Shown here: positions 17,068 to 26,875 of the stretch, piece after piece | Layout of the letters: each line of letters starts with the position of its first letter | How positions within the stretch are numbered: the first letter of the stretch is position 1 | Assembly (NCBI RefSeq): GCF_014251315.1 | Contig: NZ_CP059185.1 | Location: 515,017-579,016 of the forward strand | Source: Blattabacterium cuenoti | Lineage (GTDB): Bacteria; Bacteroidota; Bacteroidia; Flavobacteriales; Blattabacteriaceae | Length of the DNA stretch: 64,000 nucleotides | Reading direction: 5' to 3' | The notes under the pieces: model-generated | Seen by the model: the letters and a program-made list of their open reading frames with translations, nothing else | Databases searched by the model: none | What the model was told of the DNA's origin: nothing | Made by a program: the position numbers and the translations under genes

Positions 17068-19365
17068 CTAAGATAGATTGGATAATTTTAGTCTAGCCAT
17101 TTTTGCAGCTTTTGTCATGTTCTGAAGAGATATCAATACTTCCTTCCATTTTCTAGTTTTTAGACCACAATCTGGATTTACCCAAAGATTTTTTATAGAC
17201 AATTTTTTTGAAGCTTTTTCTATCAAGTCAAATATTTCTTCTACGGTTGGTATTCTTGGAGAATGAATATCATATACTCCTGGACCTATTTCATTAGGAT
17301 AAGAAAAAACTGAAAAAGCTTTTAACAACTCCATTTTAGATCTAGAAGTTTCTATTGTGATGACATCTGCATCCAGATCTGCTATATATTCAAATATATC
17401 GTTAAATTCACTATAGCACATGTGTGTATGTATTTGAGTTTCATCTTTTACTACACTTGAAGAAATACGAAAAGCCTTAATAGACCAATCAAAATAAGAT
17501 TTCCAATCCTTTTTTTTCAAAGGAAGTCCTTCTCTTAGAGCTGGTTCATCAATTTGAATAATCTGAATCCCAGATCTTTCTAAAGATAGAACTTCTTCTC
17601 GAATAGCCCAAGCTATTTGATTTGCTGTATGAGAAATAGGTTGATCATTTCTAACAAAAGACCATTGTAAAATTGTAACAGGACCAGTTAGCATTCCTTT
17701 CATTAATTTTTTTGTTTGAGATTGGGCGAAACATATCCATTCAACAGTCATATCTCCAATACGATCAACATCTCCATAAATAACAGGAGGCTTAACACAA
17801 CGACTGCCATAACTTTGTACCCATCCATTTTCAGTAGAAAGCATTCCTTTTAATTTATCGGAAAAATATTCTACCATATCAGTTCTTTCGAACTCTCCAT
17901 GAACTAAGACATCTAAATCTATTTCCTCTTGCTTTCTAATAACATCTACAATAAAATTTTTAATTTTTTCATCATATTTTTCTTGACTCAGTTCTTTTTT
18001 TCGAAATTTATTTCGCAAACTCCGTATTTCTTTTGTTTGAGGAAAAGATCCTATAGTGGTAGTAGGAAATAGAGGAAGATGAAATTTTTCTTTCTGCTTT
18101 TTTTGTCTAATATGAAAATGATTATCTCTTTCTATATCTTTATCTGTTATCTTTGTCGCTCTTTCTTTTATTTTTTGATCACAAAAAATAGAGGATGATT
18201 TTTCAAGTAAAGAAGAATTACTAAATAAAATACTTTTCTCTCCTTTTATAATTCTTTCTAAATCATTCAATTCATAAATTTTTTGTTTTGCAAAAGACAT
18301 TCTATTTTTAATATCTATGTGAATAGAATGCTCAGACTCTATATCTATAGGAACGTGCAAAAGAGAACAATTAGGAGCAATCATAATTCTATCTTCTCCT
18401 ATAGATTCTATCGTTTTTTCTATCTTTTGAATAGAACTAGCATAATTATTTTTCCATATATTTTTTCCATCAATAAGTCCTAAAGATAGAATCATTTTTG
18501 ATTCACTTGAAAAAAAGGAAAGTATTTTTTCCAATTGGGTTGAATCTTCCACTACATCTATATGTAAAGCTTGAACAGATATATTTTGAAAAAGAGATAT
18601 ATTATCTGATATTCCATCAAAATAAGAAGTTAACATAATATTAATTCCAGAACAAAATTTAGATATTTCCCCATAAGCATATTTAAAAACTTCTTTTTCT
18701 TTTTCAGACATATCTAAAACTAAAATAGGTTCATCTAATTGAATCCAATGAACTCCTACTTCTTTTAATTTTTTTATGATTTTGATATAAACAGGAATAA
18801 TATTTTCTATTAAATCCATTCTATGAAAGGATTTTTCTTTTTCTTTTCCTAAAAATAAATAGGATACAGGTCCAATTAATACAGGTTTAATTTTTTTGAC
18901 CAATTTTAATATTCTTTTAGATTCCTCTAATTCATCAAAAATTTTTTTCGAAAAAATAAAAAATTTTTGATTTTTATTAAATTCTGGAACTATATAATGA
19001 TAATTAGTATTAAACCATTTTGTCATTTCCATAGCTTTAATATCCCATCCATTTTTTTGAAAACCTCTAGCCATAGAAAAATATAAATCAATATTACTGT
19101 GAATTTTTGGAATAGAAAAATAAGATTCTGAAATCACTCCTAACAATAAAGACATATCCAGAACATGATCATAAAAACTAAAATCATTGCATGGAATTAA
19201 ATCTAAATTAGCCTTTTCTTGCGTTTTCCAGTTTTCTACTCTTATTTTTCTTCCCACTTCAAACAAAGCATTAGAATCAATTTTGTTTGACCAATAAGCT
19301 TCACAAGCTTTTTTTAACTCTCTTTTTATCCCTATGCGAGGATAACCTAAATTATGTTTCAGCAT
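17068..19365 (-). CDS. metE: Cobalamin-independent methionine synthase
   Basis: Transfers the methyl group of 5-methyltetrahydrofolate (triglutamate) to homocysteine, the last step of methionine synthesis, without vitamin B12. It has 765 residues, full length, with two beta/alpha barrels. Zinc ligands are in place: His648 and Cys650 in 'HTHMCYSEFND', Glu672 and Cys733 in 'VNPDCGLKTRKW', with the same spacing as in E. coli MetE (641/643/665/726). The N-terminal 'LGYPRIG' is also diagnostic. The 87 bp upstream (19366-19452) carries no recognisable SAM or cobalamin riboswitch. It appears to supply methionine to symbiont and host. Confidence 0.97.
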   Translation of the reverse strand: MLKHNLGYPRIGIKRELKKACEAYWSNKIDSNALFEVGRKIRVENWKTQEKANLDLIPCNDFSFYDHVLDMSLLLGVISESYFSIPKIHSNIDLYFSMARGFQKNGWDIKAMEMTKWFNTNYHYIVPEFNKNQKFFIFSKKIFDELEESKRILKLVKKIKPVLIGPVSYLFLGKEKEKSFHRMDLIENIIPVYIKIIKKLKEVGVHWIQLDEPILVLDMSEKEKEVFKYAYGEISKFCSGINIMLTSYFDGISDNISLFQNISVQALHIDVVEDSTQLEKILSFFSSESKMILSLGLIDGKNIWKNNYASSIQKIEKTIESIGEDRIMIAPNCSLLHVPIDIESEHSIHIDIKNRMSFAKQKIYELNDLERIIKGEKSILFSNSSLLEKSSSIFCDQKIKERATKITDKDIERDNHFHIRQKKQKEKFHLPLFPTTTIGSFPQTKEIRSLRNKFRKKELSQEKYDEKIKNFIVDVIRKQEEIDLDVLVHGEFERTDMVEYFSDKLKGMLSTENGWVQSYGSRCVKPPVIYGDVDRIGDMTVEWICFAQSQTKKLMKGMLTGPVTILQWSFVRNDQPISHTANQIAWAIREEVLSLERSGIQIIQIDEPALREGLPLKKKDWKSYFDWSIKAFRISSSVVKDETQIHTHMCYSEFNDIFEYIADLDADVITIETSRSKMELLKAFSVFSYPNEIGPGVYDIHSPRIPTVEEIFDLIEKASKKLSIKNLWVNPDCGLKTRKWKEVLISLQNMTKAAKMARLKLSNLS

Positions 19366-19452
19366 AAAACAACTTTTTATTATTTTTATTTTTATCCATA
19401 CATATCATACAAGCAAGATATACGATGTATAATAAAGAATAAAAAAAATTCA

Positions 19453-20639
19453 TTAAATATCCAATAATTGATATAAATATTCTAAAATTTTTTTGTCTAA
19501 AATAGAAAAATTTTTATTTCTTCTATTCATCATAATTGTAGCAGTTTCACAAATTTTATTGAAAGGAATTCTTTTCTGATTTTGAATTCCTCCCAAAGAA
19601 AAAGAAGGAATATATCTAGGAGGAAATCCATATCCAAAAATACTATCACTAACACCTACGATCGTAGCTGTATTAAATTGAGTATTTATTGCTGATTTGG
19701 AATGGTCTCCCATTATTATACCAATAAATTGTAAATCGGTAGGAAAAAAGATTTTTTTCTCATAATTCCAAATTGTTACTTTTTGATAATCATTCCTCAA
19801 ATTAGAAATATTAGTTCCAGCTCCTAAATTACACCACTCTCCTAAAACAGAATTTCCTAAAAATCCATCGTGAACTTTGTTAGAATAAGAAAAAATCACA
19901 GAATTAAAAATTTCTCCTCCTACTTTACAAAAAGTAGCAATAGTTGTTCCTCCATATATTTTTGATCCTATATTCAATGTAGTGTTTTTTCCAATTGATA
20001 CTGGACCTCTGATTACGGACCCTTCCATAATTTTAACTCCCTTTTCAATATATATGGGACCATATTGAGCATTTAATACAATATTATTTGCTTTTATATC
20101 CTCTTCTAAAAAAACTTTATCCTTGCAAATAACATGATTGTTACCTAACAAAGGAGAAGATTTTTTTCCTTTTGTGAAAAATAAAAAATCTTTTTTTAGT
20201 ACTTTTTCATTATTTATAAATATATCCCATGGATATTGAATATGAATAACTCGTTTTACATGATACGTTTTTTTGTATATTCTTGAAAAAGAAAGAATAT
20301 CTTCTTTATCGAAAAAAATTTTTTTTTTATAGCAATCATTTTTTCATTAAAAAAAATAGTTTCATTTTCTTTTAAAGAAAAAAGAATTTGAATTAACTCT
20401 TCATTAGGAAGAAATGAAGAATTAATTAACAATATATTTTCAAAAAATGAATATTTTTTTTTTGAGTATTTTTCAGATAAAAATGGTTGTGTAATAACAC
20501 AATTCACATTTTTTCCAATATATTTTTCCCATCTTTCTTTTATTGAAAACAATCCTAATCTAATTTCTGATACAGGTCTAGTCAGTGTTATAGGAAATAA
20601 TTTTTTCCATTCTATTCCATCATATAATATAAAATTCAT
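19453..20639 (-). pseudogene. Alternative GlmU-like sugar-1-phosphate nucleotidyltransferase/acetyltransferase, split by one frameshift
   Basis: The gene lies in two frames. The N-terminal part (20639 down to about 20319) encodes 'MNFILYDG...LFPITLTRPVSEIRLGLFSIKERWEKY', the start of the Bacteroidota alternative GlmU family (about 390 residues). The C-terminal part, open from about 20318 to 19453, encodes left-handed beta-helix repeats ('GPIYIEKGVKIMEGSVIRGPVSIG', 'GEWCNLGAGTNISNLRND'). The frames meet at an A10-T7 tract (20312-20328). The span is 1187 nt, 2 modulo 3, so +1 nt restores a 395-residue protein with no other stop. An internal TTG at 20151 could start the C-terminal piece alone, but it lies inside the conserved protein. 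The family is thought to make UDP-GlcNAc for peptidoglycan and LPS, so loss would be costly; slippage rescue or a sequencing error are both possible. Confidence 0.85.
20312..20328 (-). other. Homopolymer frameshift site in the GlmU-like gene
   Basis: On the coding strand this is ten A followed by seven T. Upstream the frame reads ATA AAA AAA AAA TTT TTT TCG and soon hits TAA. One extra A (or T) gives ATA AAA AAA AAA ATT TTT TTC GAT, which is open through the rest of the gene. Homopolymers of nine or more A are known slippage sites for RNA polymerase in A/T-rich endosymbionts. Confidence 0.8.
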
Positions 20640-20653
20640 AACTGAATATATTT

Positions 20654-20908
20654 TTATAATTTTTTATATTTTTCATATTTTTTCTTAAACTTCTCAGCTG
20701 GACCTGTTTTTCCTAAAAACCTTTTTTCTCCAGTAAAAAATGGATGTGAATAACTAGATATTTCCATTTTATATAATGGATAATCACTTCCATCTATATG
20801 GATGAAATCTTTTGTTATAACTGTTGATTTACAAATAATCATTTTTTCATTATTAATATCTTTGAAAACAACAGGTCTGTAATTTTCTGGATGTATTTTT
20901 TTTTTCAT
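20654..20908 (-). CDS. rpmE: 50S ribosomal protein L31 type B
   Basis: The 84-residue protein starts 'MKKKIHPENYRPVVFKD' and has the middle segment 'YPLYKMEISSYSHPFFTG', both typical of the C-minus (type B) L31 found across Bacteroidota. The zinc-binding CxxC pair of type A L31 is absent, as expected for type B. The single cysteine in 'MIICKSTV' is not part of a zinc site. It lies 2 bp after the FabH-family gene and 14 bp before the GlmU-like gene, so the three form one minus-strand unit. Confidence 0.95.
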   Translation of the reverse strand: MKKKIHPENYRPVVFKDINNEKMIICKSTVITKDFIHIDGSDYPLYKMEISSYSHPFFTGEKRFLGKTGPAEKFKKKYEKYKKL

Positions 20909-20910
20909 AT

Positions 20911-22014
20911 TTATTTTTTTTTGTTTGGAAAACGGTAAATCATTCCATTAATATTCATTCCAGCCCCTAAAGAAGCCATAATAATTGTATCTCCAGGATT
21001 TATCTCATGAGGAGGCATTTCCCCTTTAAGAATTAAATCTAATAAAGTAGGAACAGTCGCAACAGAAGAATTTCCAAATTTTTGTATTGTCATAGGCATA
21101 ATTTTTGATAGAAAATCCTTTTTTAAGGATGTGTAATTATATAGTTTCAATAATCTTTTCAAAATTGCATAATCCATTTTAGCATTAGCTTGATGAAGAA
21201 GAATTTTTTTGATATCCTTAAGATGTAAATTTGCATGATCAAGTATATTTTTTAACATATTTGGAACTTCTGTTAGTGCATATTCATAAATTCTTCTCCC
21301 ATTCATTCTAATATTTACTAAAGATTTTTTATAGTTGGGATTTAAAGAAGGACCATTAGTTAAATAATATAATTTCTCATTGTTATCACATTGAGTATCG
21401 TAATGAATAATTCCATGTCTTTCTCCTTCTAAATATTCTGTAGCAGACAATACAGCTGCTCCTGCCCCATCGGAAAAAATCATTGCATTTCTATCATGTG
21501 GATCTATAACTTTAGATAAAGTTTCAGAACTAGTAATCAATATATTTTTTGCATATTTAGATCGTAAAAGTTGATCCGCAAGAATCATTCCTTCTATCCA
21601 TCCTGTACAACCAAAAATCATATCATACGGCCTACATTTTTTATTTCTTATTTGAAGTTTATTCTTTATTTTAGCAGCTATGGAAGGCATAAAATCAGAT
21701 TGGAAAGAAATAGGATGAATATCTCCATAGTTATGAGCCGATATGATATAATCTATTTTTTCTTTATAAATTTTAGAATTTATCAAAGCTCTTTTTGCCG
21801 CAATAGCAGCAATATCAGAATTTAATAATCCTTTATTTATATATCTTCTTTCCTCTATTTCTGTAATTTTTTGAAACTTGTTAATAATTTCCTCATTAGG
21901 TTTTTCAATTTTTAATCCTTTTTGATCGTAAAATCTATGTTTCAAAAAATGATCTTTTCTTATAATTTTTTTTGGTAAATAATGTCCTGTACCTGTAATG
22001 ATTGATCGAATCAT
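20911..22014 (-). CDS. fabH: 3-oxoacyl-ACP synthase III family protein (FabH-like)
   Basis: Thiolase-fold condensing enzyme of 367 residues. The catalytic triad is present: Cys136 in 'FGCTGWIEG', His in 'LLHQANAKM' (about 272) and Asn in 'FGNSSVATVPT' (about 311). In E. coli FabH, acyl-CoA plus malonyl-ACP gives the first 3-oxoacyl-ACP of fatty acid synthesis. The 'FGCxGW' active-site context and N-terminal insertion (about residues 28-48) are those of a longer Bacteroidota subgroup rather than classical FabH, so substrate range may differ. fabF and acpP are elsewhere in the window. Divergent from menG with a 73-bp gap. Confidence 0.85.
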   Translation of the reverse strand: MIRSIITGTGHYLPKKIIRKDHFLKHRFYDQKGLKIEKPNEEIINKFQKITEIEERRYINKGLLNSDIAAIAAKRALINSKIYKEKIDYIISAHNYGDIHPISFQSDFMPSIAAKIKNKLQIRNKKCRPYDMIFGCTGWIEGMILADQLLRSKYAKNILITSSETLSKVIDPHDRNAMIFSDGAGAAVLSATEYLEGERHGIIHYDTQCDNNEKLYYLTNGPSLNPNYKKSLVNIRMNGRRIYEYALTEVPNMLKNILDHANLHLKDIKKILLHQANAKMDYAILKRLLKLYNYTSLKKDFLSKIMPMTIQKFGNSSVATVPTLLDLILKGEMPPHEINPGDTIIMASLGAGMNINGMIYRFPNKKK

Positions 22015-22087
22015 TTCTTTAAAAAAATTAAAAAACCATTTTTTTTATTCATATTTTTCTGAATTTAAAAAGTAAATTCCAAATATT

Positions 22088-22816
22088 ATGAACAAATATT
22101 TTCTTTCTTCGAAAGAAGAGAAATTGAAAAATATGTTTGATCATATTGCTAATAAATACGATTTGATCAATCACGTATTATCTTTTGGAATAGATTTTAT
22201 ATGGAGAAGAAAAACAATTCATTTATTATACAAATTTAGTAAAACAAAAATTCCAAAAATACTAGATTTAGCTACTGGCACTGGAGATATAGCTATTTTG
22301 TTAGCCAATAAGTTCAAAGACGCTTCTATCACAGGATTAGATCCATCTGATAAAATGATAAAAATAGCTAAACAAAAAATAAAAAACAATTTTTTAGAAA
22401 AAAAAATTAAAATCATTCAAGGATATTCGCAAAATATTCCGTTTCAAAATGAAACTTTTGATATAGTAACTATTGCTTTTGGAATAAGAAATTTTCAATA
22501 TATTCATCATTCTATTAGAGAAATACATAGAATCTTAAAACCTTCAGGAATTTTAGTAATTTTAGAATTTTCTAAACCTTCTAACTACTGGATAAAAAAA
22601 ATTTATTATTTTTATTTCCATTTTGTAAAAAAAATCGGATTTTTTATATCTAAAAATCATTTTGCCTACAATTACTTAAAGGAATCTATATTATCTTTTC
22701 CCTATTGGGATAAAAAAATGAATAATCTTTTAAAATATCATAAATTCGATCCAATCCATATACAAAAATTAACATTTGGAATTGTTTCTCTTTACTTATT
22801 CAAAATAAATAAATGA
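22088..22816 (+). CDS. menG: Demethylmenaquinone methyltransferase
   Basis: Class I SAM-dependent methyltransferase (UbiE/MenG family) of 242 residues that makes the final methylation in menaquinone synthesis. Family signatures are 'MFDHIANKYDLINHVLSFGIDFIWRR' (in two parts), the SAM-binding 'ILDLATGTGDIA', and 'AFGIRNF'. Bacteroidota respire with menaquinone, so the menG role is preferred over ubiE. It opens a plus-strand run and is 44 bp from the GH3-family gene. Confidence 0.93.
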   Translation: MNKYFLSSKEEKLKNMFDHIANKYDLINHVLSFGIDFIWRRKTIHLLYKFSKTKIPKILDLATGTGDIAILLANKFKDASITGLDPSDKMIKIAKQKIKNNFLEKKIKIIQGYSQNIPFQNETFDIVTIAFGIRNFQYIHHSIREIHRILKPSGILVILEFSKPSNYWIKKIYYFYFHFVKKIGFFISKNHFAYNYLKESILSFPYWDKKMNNLLKYHKFDPIHIQKLTFGIVSLYLFKINK

Positions 22817-22859
22817 CAAAATTCATTTTTATAACTTTTAACTAAAATATTTTTTCATA

Positions 22860-24380
22860 ATGATCAAGTATTTATCTGGATATTTTACATCTACTTTTCT
22901 TAAAAAAAGAATTAAAAACATAGAATTTTTTATGCGTTATCCAATAGAAATACAAAATCAATTAATCAATCAATTAATTTTGTATGCAAAAAATACAGAA
23001 TTTGGAAAAAAATATGGATTTCGTGATATCAAAAAATATCAACAATTCTCTGAAAGAATTCCTATATGTAAGTATTCTGATTTACAATCAGTCATTAACA
23101 GAATCCGTAGAGGAGAAAAAAACATATTATGGCCAGGAGAAGTAAAATGGTTTGCAAGATCCTCTGGTACAACTAACGAAAGAAGCAAATACATTCCTGT
23201 AACTAAGTTATCTATGAATGCATGTCATTATAAAGCAGGAAAAGACATGTTATCTATCTATATTCATAATCATCCTAAAACAAAGATTTTTTTTGGAAAA
23301 GCTGTTCGTTTAGGGGGAAGTTACGAATTACATAGAAAATATAATACATTTTATGGTGATTTATCTTCCATTTTAATTAAAAATATGCCTTTTTGGGTTG
23401 AAAATATTTGTGTTCCTAAAAAAAAAATAGCCTTAATGAGTGAATGGGAAAAAAAATTAGAAAATATAGTGAAAGAAACAGGTCATAAAGATGTTAGAAT
23501 TTTATTAGGCGTTTGCTCTTGGTTATTGATTTTTTTAAAAAAATTATTAAAAAAATTTGACAAAAAAAAAATAAACGAAATATGGCCTAATATAGAGGCC
23601 ATATTTCATGGAGGAGTCTATTTGAAACCTTATATTCATCAATATGAAAAATTATTTGATAAATCTATAAATTATTATGATGTATATAGTGCATCAGAAG
23701 GTTTTTTTGCTATACAAGATCAAAAAAATGTTGAAGATCTCTTATTATTATTAAATCATGGTATATTTTATGAGTTTATTCCTACAGAAGAAATAGATAA
23801 TACGGAACCCAAAATCTTTTCTATTGAAAAGGTAGAATTAAATAAAAATTATGCGCTTGTAATTTCTACTAATGCAGGATTATGGAGATACGTAGTTGGA
23901 GATACTGTTAGATTTACTAGTTTATCTCCATATCGAATTTCTATTTCAGGAAGAACAACTCATTATATAAATTCTTTTGGGGAAGAATTAATTGTTGAAA
24001 ATGCAGAAAAAGCTTTAAATAAAGCTTGTATGAAAACAAATTCCATTATTCATGAATATACTGCAGGACCTGTATATATGAATCAAAAAAATTCTGGAGC
24101 TCATGAATGGATTATCGAATTTGAAAAACATCCAAGAAATTTATGTGATTTTAGGAATATTTTGGATAATGAATTAAAATCTTTGAATTCAGATTACGAA
24201 ATTAAACGATATAAAAATATAGTTTTAGGGCCTCCTATTATATATGTGGCCAGAAATGGTTTATTTTATGACTGGTTAAAAAAAAACAAAAAATTAGGGG
24301 GACAAAATAAAGTCCCTCGTTTATCCAATGATAGAAGATATATTGATTCCATTCTAAAAATGGAAAAAAATAAAGTATAG
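22860..24380 (+). CDS. GH3 auxin-responsive-promoter family protein
   Basis: The 506-residue protein has the GH3 fold, an adenylate-forming enzyme related to acyl-CoA synthetases. Motif 1 is 'RSSGTTNERSKYIPVT' (residues 100-115), motif 2 is 'YSASEGFFAIQ', and motif 3 is 'YVVGDTVRF'. Plant GH3 enzymes conjugate amino acids to jasmonate or auxin. The bacterial role is unknown, although the gene is common in Bacteroidota. The ATP-binding motifs are intact, so the enzyme is probably active. It lies 42 bp before rpsO. That a reduced genome still keeps it suggests a useful housekeeping role that is not yet described. Confidence 0.88.
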   Translation: MIKYLSGYFTSTFLKKRIKNIEFFMRYPIEIQNQLINQLILYAKNTEFGKKYGFRDIKKYQQFSERIPICKYSDLQSVINRIRRGEKNILWPGEVKWFARSSGTTNERSKYIPVTKLSMNACHYKAGKDMLSIYIHNHPKTKIFFGKAVRLGGSYELHRKYNTFYGDLSSILIKNMPFWVENICVPKKKIALMSEWEKKLENIVKETGHKDVRILLGVCSWLLIFLKKLLKKFDKKKINEIWPNIEAIFHGGVYLKPYIHQYEKLFDKSINYYDVYSASEGFFAIQDQKNVEDLLLLLNHGIFYEFIPTEEIDNTEPKIFSIEKVELNKNYALVISTNAGLWRYVVGDTVRFTSLSPYRISISGRTTHYINSFGEELIVENAEKALNKACMKTNSIIHEYTAGPVYMNQKNSGAHEWIIEFEKHPRNLCDFRNILDNELKSLNSDYEIKRYKNIVLGPPIIYVARNGLFYDWLKKNKKLGGQNKVPRLSNDRRYIDSILKMEKNKV

Positions 24381-24422
24381 TTTCAAAAAAATATTTTTAA
24401 CTTTAAAAAGTTATTATGAAAT

Positions 24423-24686
24423 ATGGAAATAGAGAAAAAAAAAGAAATATTCAAAACTTATGGAAGTTCTGTTTACGATACAGGTTCTTCCAAAGCTCAA
24501 GTTGCTTTATTTACTTATCGTATTAATCATTTAAATAATCATCTTAAAAAGAATAAAAAAGATTTTAATACAGAAAGAGCTTTAGTAAAAATGGTAGGAA
24601 AAAGAAAAAAACTATTAAAATATATAGAAAAACATGACATTAACAGTTACAAAAATATAATTAAACATTTAGGATTAAGAAAATAA
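24423..24686 (+). CDS. rpsO: 30S ribosomal protein S15
   Basis: The 87-residue protein binds 16S rRNA in the central domain. Its sequence carries the S15 signature 'GSSKAQVALFTYRINHLNNHLKKNKKDF' (in two pieces) and 'LVKMVGKRKKLLKYIEKHD'. It is the usual partner of pnp, which starts 34 bp downstream. In E. coli this pair is linked by RNase III and PNPase autoregulation. A similar hairpin is not obvious here. Confidence 0.96.
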   Translation: MEIEKKKEIFKTYGSSVYDTGSSKAQVALFTYRINHLNNHLKKNKKDFNTERALVKMVGKRKKLLKYIEKHDINSYKNIIKHLGLRK

Positions 24687-24720
24687 AACTAACGCTATTT
24701 CTACAGATAAAATAAAAAAT

Positions 24721-26862
24721 ATGCCAGATATAGTAAAAGAAACCATCTCTATGAAAGATGGTCGTACTATTATTATAGAAACAGGAAGATTAGCAAAACA
24801 AGCAGATGGATCAGTTATAGTACGTGTAAAAAATACGATGCTTTTGGCAACTGTAGTGGTTTCCAAAGAAATAAAAAAAGAAACCAATTTTTTGCCTTTA
24901 ACAGTAGATTATAGAGAGAAATATTCTGCAGGAGGAAAAATTCCTGGAGGTTTTATAAAAAGAGAGGGAAGACCTTCTGATGAAGAAATTTTAACAATGA
25001 GATTAGTAGATCGTGTTTTAAGACCAACGTTTCCAGACTGGTTTAAAAAAGAAATACAAATTATGATTTCGTTACTTTCATATGACAAAACCGTTTTACC
25101 AGATGGTTTAGCTGGATTGGCTGCATCAACAGCTTTGTCAGTTGCAGGTATTCCTTTTAATGGCCCGATATCAGAAATTCGTATTATCCGTTTAAATGGA
25201 AAATTTATTATTAATCCTAGTTTAGATCAGTTAAAAGAAGCAGATATAGATTTGATAGTAGGGGCTTCAAATCATTCTATTCTTATGATAGAAGGAGAAA
25301 TGAAGGAAATCAAGGAAAATGAATTTTTAGAAATTATAATTGCAGCCCATCAAGCTATAAAACCACAAATAGAAGCTCAAATTCGTTTAGTTGATAAACT
25401 ATCAAATAATCGTATTTTTTTCTTTGATGATCAAGAATTAATGAATTCTTCCCAAGAAAATAATATGTTGAAAAAAGAACTTTTTTCATTTTCATATGAA
25501 AAAATTGAAGAAATTTACAAAAATTTTTTAGATAAAAAAACTAGATCCAATCAAGAAAAGATTGTACTAAATGATTTCAAAAAGAAATTTTTAACAGAAG
25601 AAAAAATAGAGGAAAAAAAAACTATTATTGATCAATTTTTTGAAGAAATTAGAAAAAATATAACTAGAAATTTAGTTTTAAAGAAAGGAGTTCGATTGGA
25701 TGGGAGGACTAACAAACAAATACGTCCAATATCTAGTTTAGTTGATTATTTACCTGGAGTTCATGGTTCCGCTCTATTCTCAAGAGGAGAAACTCAATCT
25801 TTAACTACAGTCACATTAGGATCGTCTTTAGATGCGAATAGAATTGATAATGTTATTATGGAAAATCAGGAAAAATTTTATTTACATTATAATTTTCCAC
25901 CTTTTTCTACAGGAGAAATTCGTTCTATAAGAGGAGTTTCTAGACGTGAAGTGGGGCATGGAAATTTAGCTCAACGTGCATTGAAAAATATTATACCAAA
26001 GAATCCATATACAATTCGTGTTGTTTCGGATATTCTAGAATCTAATGGATCGTCTTCTATGGCTACAGTTTGTGCTGCTAGTTTAGCATTAATGGATGCA
26101 GGAATCCCTATAAAAAAACCTGTTTCCGGAATTGCTATGGGATTGTTTATGGAAAATGAAAAAAAAGTTATAATATCAGATATTATAGGAGAAGAAGATT
26201 ATTTTGGCGATTTAGATTTCAAAATAACAGGAACTAAATGTGGAATTACAGCTTGTCAAATGGATGTAAAAAAAATGATAGGAGTAACATACGATCTTTT
26301 GAATCAAATTTTAATGCAAGCTCTAGAAGGGCGTCTTTTTATTTTAAAAAAAATGTTAGAAACTTTACCTAAATATAGGAAAAAAATGAAACCAAATGCT
26401 CCAAAAATATATACTTTTAATATTCCAAAATATTTTATAGGTTCAGTTATAGGTCCTGGAGGAAAAGTAATTCAAGAAATACAATCATGTACAAATACAA
26501 ATATCTTAATTGAAGAAAAAGGAGATTTAGGGTGCATTGAAATCATAGGAAAAGATGATGAAAAAATAGAAAAGGCAGTCAATAGAATTAAAAAAATTGC
26601 TTTTGTCCCTGAATTAGGAAAAGTTTATAAAGCAAAAGTAAAATCCATAAAAGATTTTGGTGCTTTTGTTGAAATTTCTAAAGGAATAGAAGGGTTGTTG
26701 CATATTTCGGAAATAGGATGGAGAAGATTGAATAATATAGAAGAAGAGTTACATGTAGGAGATATTATTGACGTTAAATTTATGGGAATGGATGAAAAAA
26801 ATAAAAAAATGAAACTCTCTAGAAAAGTACTTTTACCCCGTCCTGGAAAAAAAAATGAATAA
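24721..26862 (+). CDS. pnp: Polyribonucleotide nucleotidyltransferase (PNPase)
   Basis: The 713-residue phosphorolytic 3'-5' exoribonuclease degrades mRNA. Domain order is intact: first RNase PH-like domain (about 10-145), an alpha-helical linker, second RNase PH-like domain (about 330-465, with 'FPPFSTGEIRSIRGVSRREVGHG' read in parts), KH domain (about 560-620, 'IGSVIGPGGKVIQEI') and S1 domain (about 630-700, 'YKAKVKSIKDFGAFVEI'). Both RNA-binding domains are retained, which is not always so in reduced genomes. The gene overlaps the longest possible rpoD reading frame by 8 bp. Confidence 0.97.
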   Translation: MPDIVKETISMKDGRTIIIETGRLAKQADGSVIVRVKNTMLLATVVVSKEIKKETNFLPLTVDYREKYSAGGKIPGGFIKREGRPSDEEILTMRLVDRVLRPTFPDWFKKEIQIMISLLSYDKTVLPDGLAGLAASTALSVAGIPFNGPISEIRIIRLNGKFIINPSLDQLKEADIDLIVGASNHSILMIEGEMKEIKENEFLEIIIAAHQAIKPQIEAQIRLVDKLSNNRIFFFDDQELMNSSQENNMLKKELFSFSYEKIEEIYKNFLDKKTRSNQEKIVLNDFKKKFLTEEKIEEKKTIIDQFFEEIRKNITRNLVLKKGVRLDGRTNKQIRPISSLVDYLPGVHGSALFSRGETQSLTTVTLGSSLDANRIDNVIMENQEKFYLHYNFPPFSTGEIRSIRGVSRREVGHGNLAQRALKNIIPKNPYTIRVVSDILESNGSSSMATVCAASLALMDAGIPIKKPVSGIAMGLFMENEKKVIISDIIGEEDYFGDLDFKITGTKCGITACQMDVKKMIGVTYDLLNQILMQALEGRLFILKKMLETLPKYRKKMKPNAPKIYTFNIPKYFIGSVIGPGGKVIQEIQSCTNTNILIEEKGDLGCIEIIGKDDEKIEKAVNRIKKIAFVPELGKVYKAKVKSIKDFGAFVEISKGIEGLLHISEIGWRRLNNIEEELHVGDIIDVKFMGMDEKNKKMKLSRKVLLPRPGKKNE

Positions 26863-26875
26863 AAAGAAAAAAAAT

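Noticed and set aside
19366-19452. A riboswitch ahead of metE
   Set aside because: This gap lies downstream of the GlmU-like gene's strand-end and before metE's start, with only a weak ATACAT/ATGTAT pairing; no SAM or cobalamin riboswitch core is visible.
19453-20151. A separate 232-residue hexapeptide transferase starting at TTG
   Set aside because: The upstream frame continues into the N-terminal half of the GlmU-like family, so this is one frameshifted gene.
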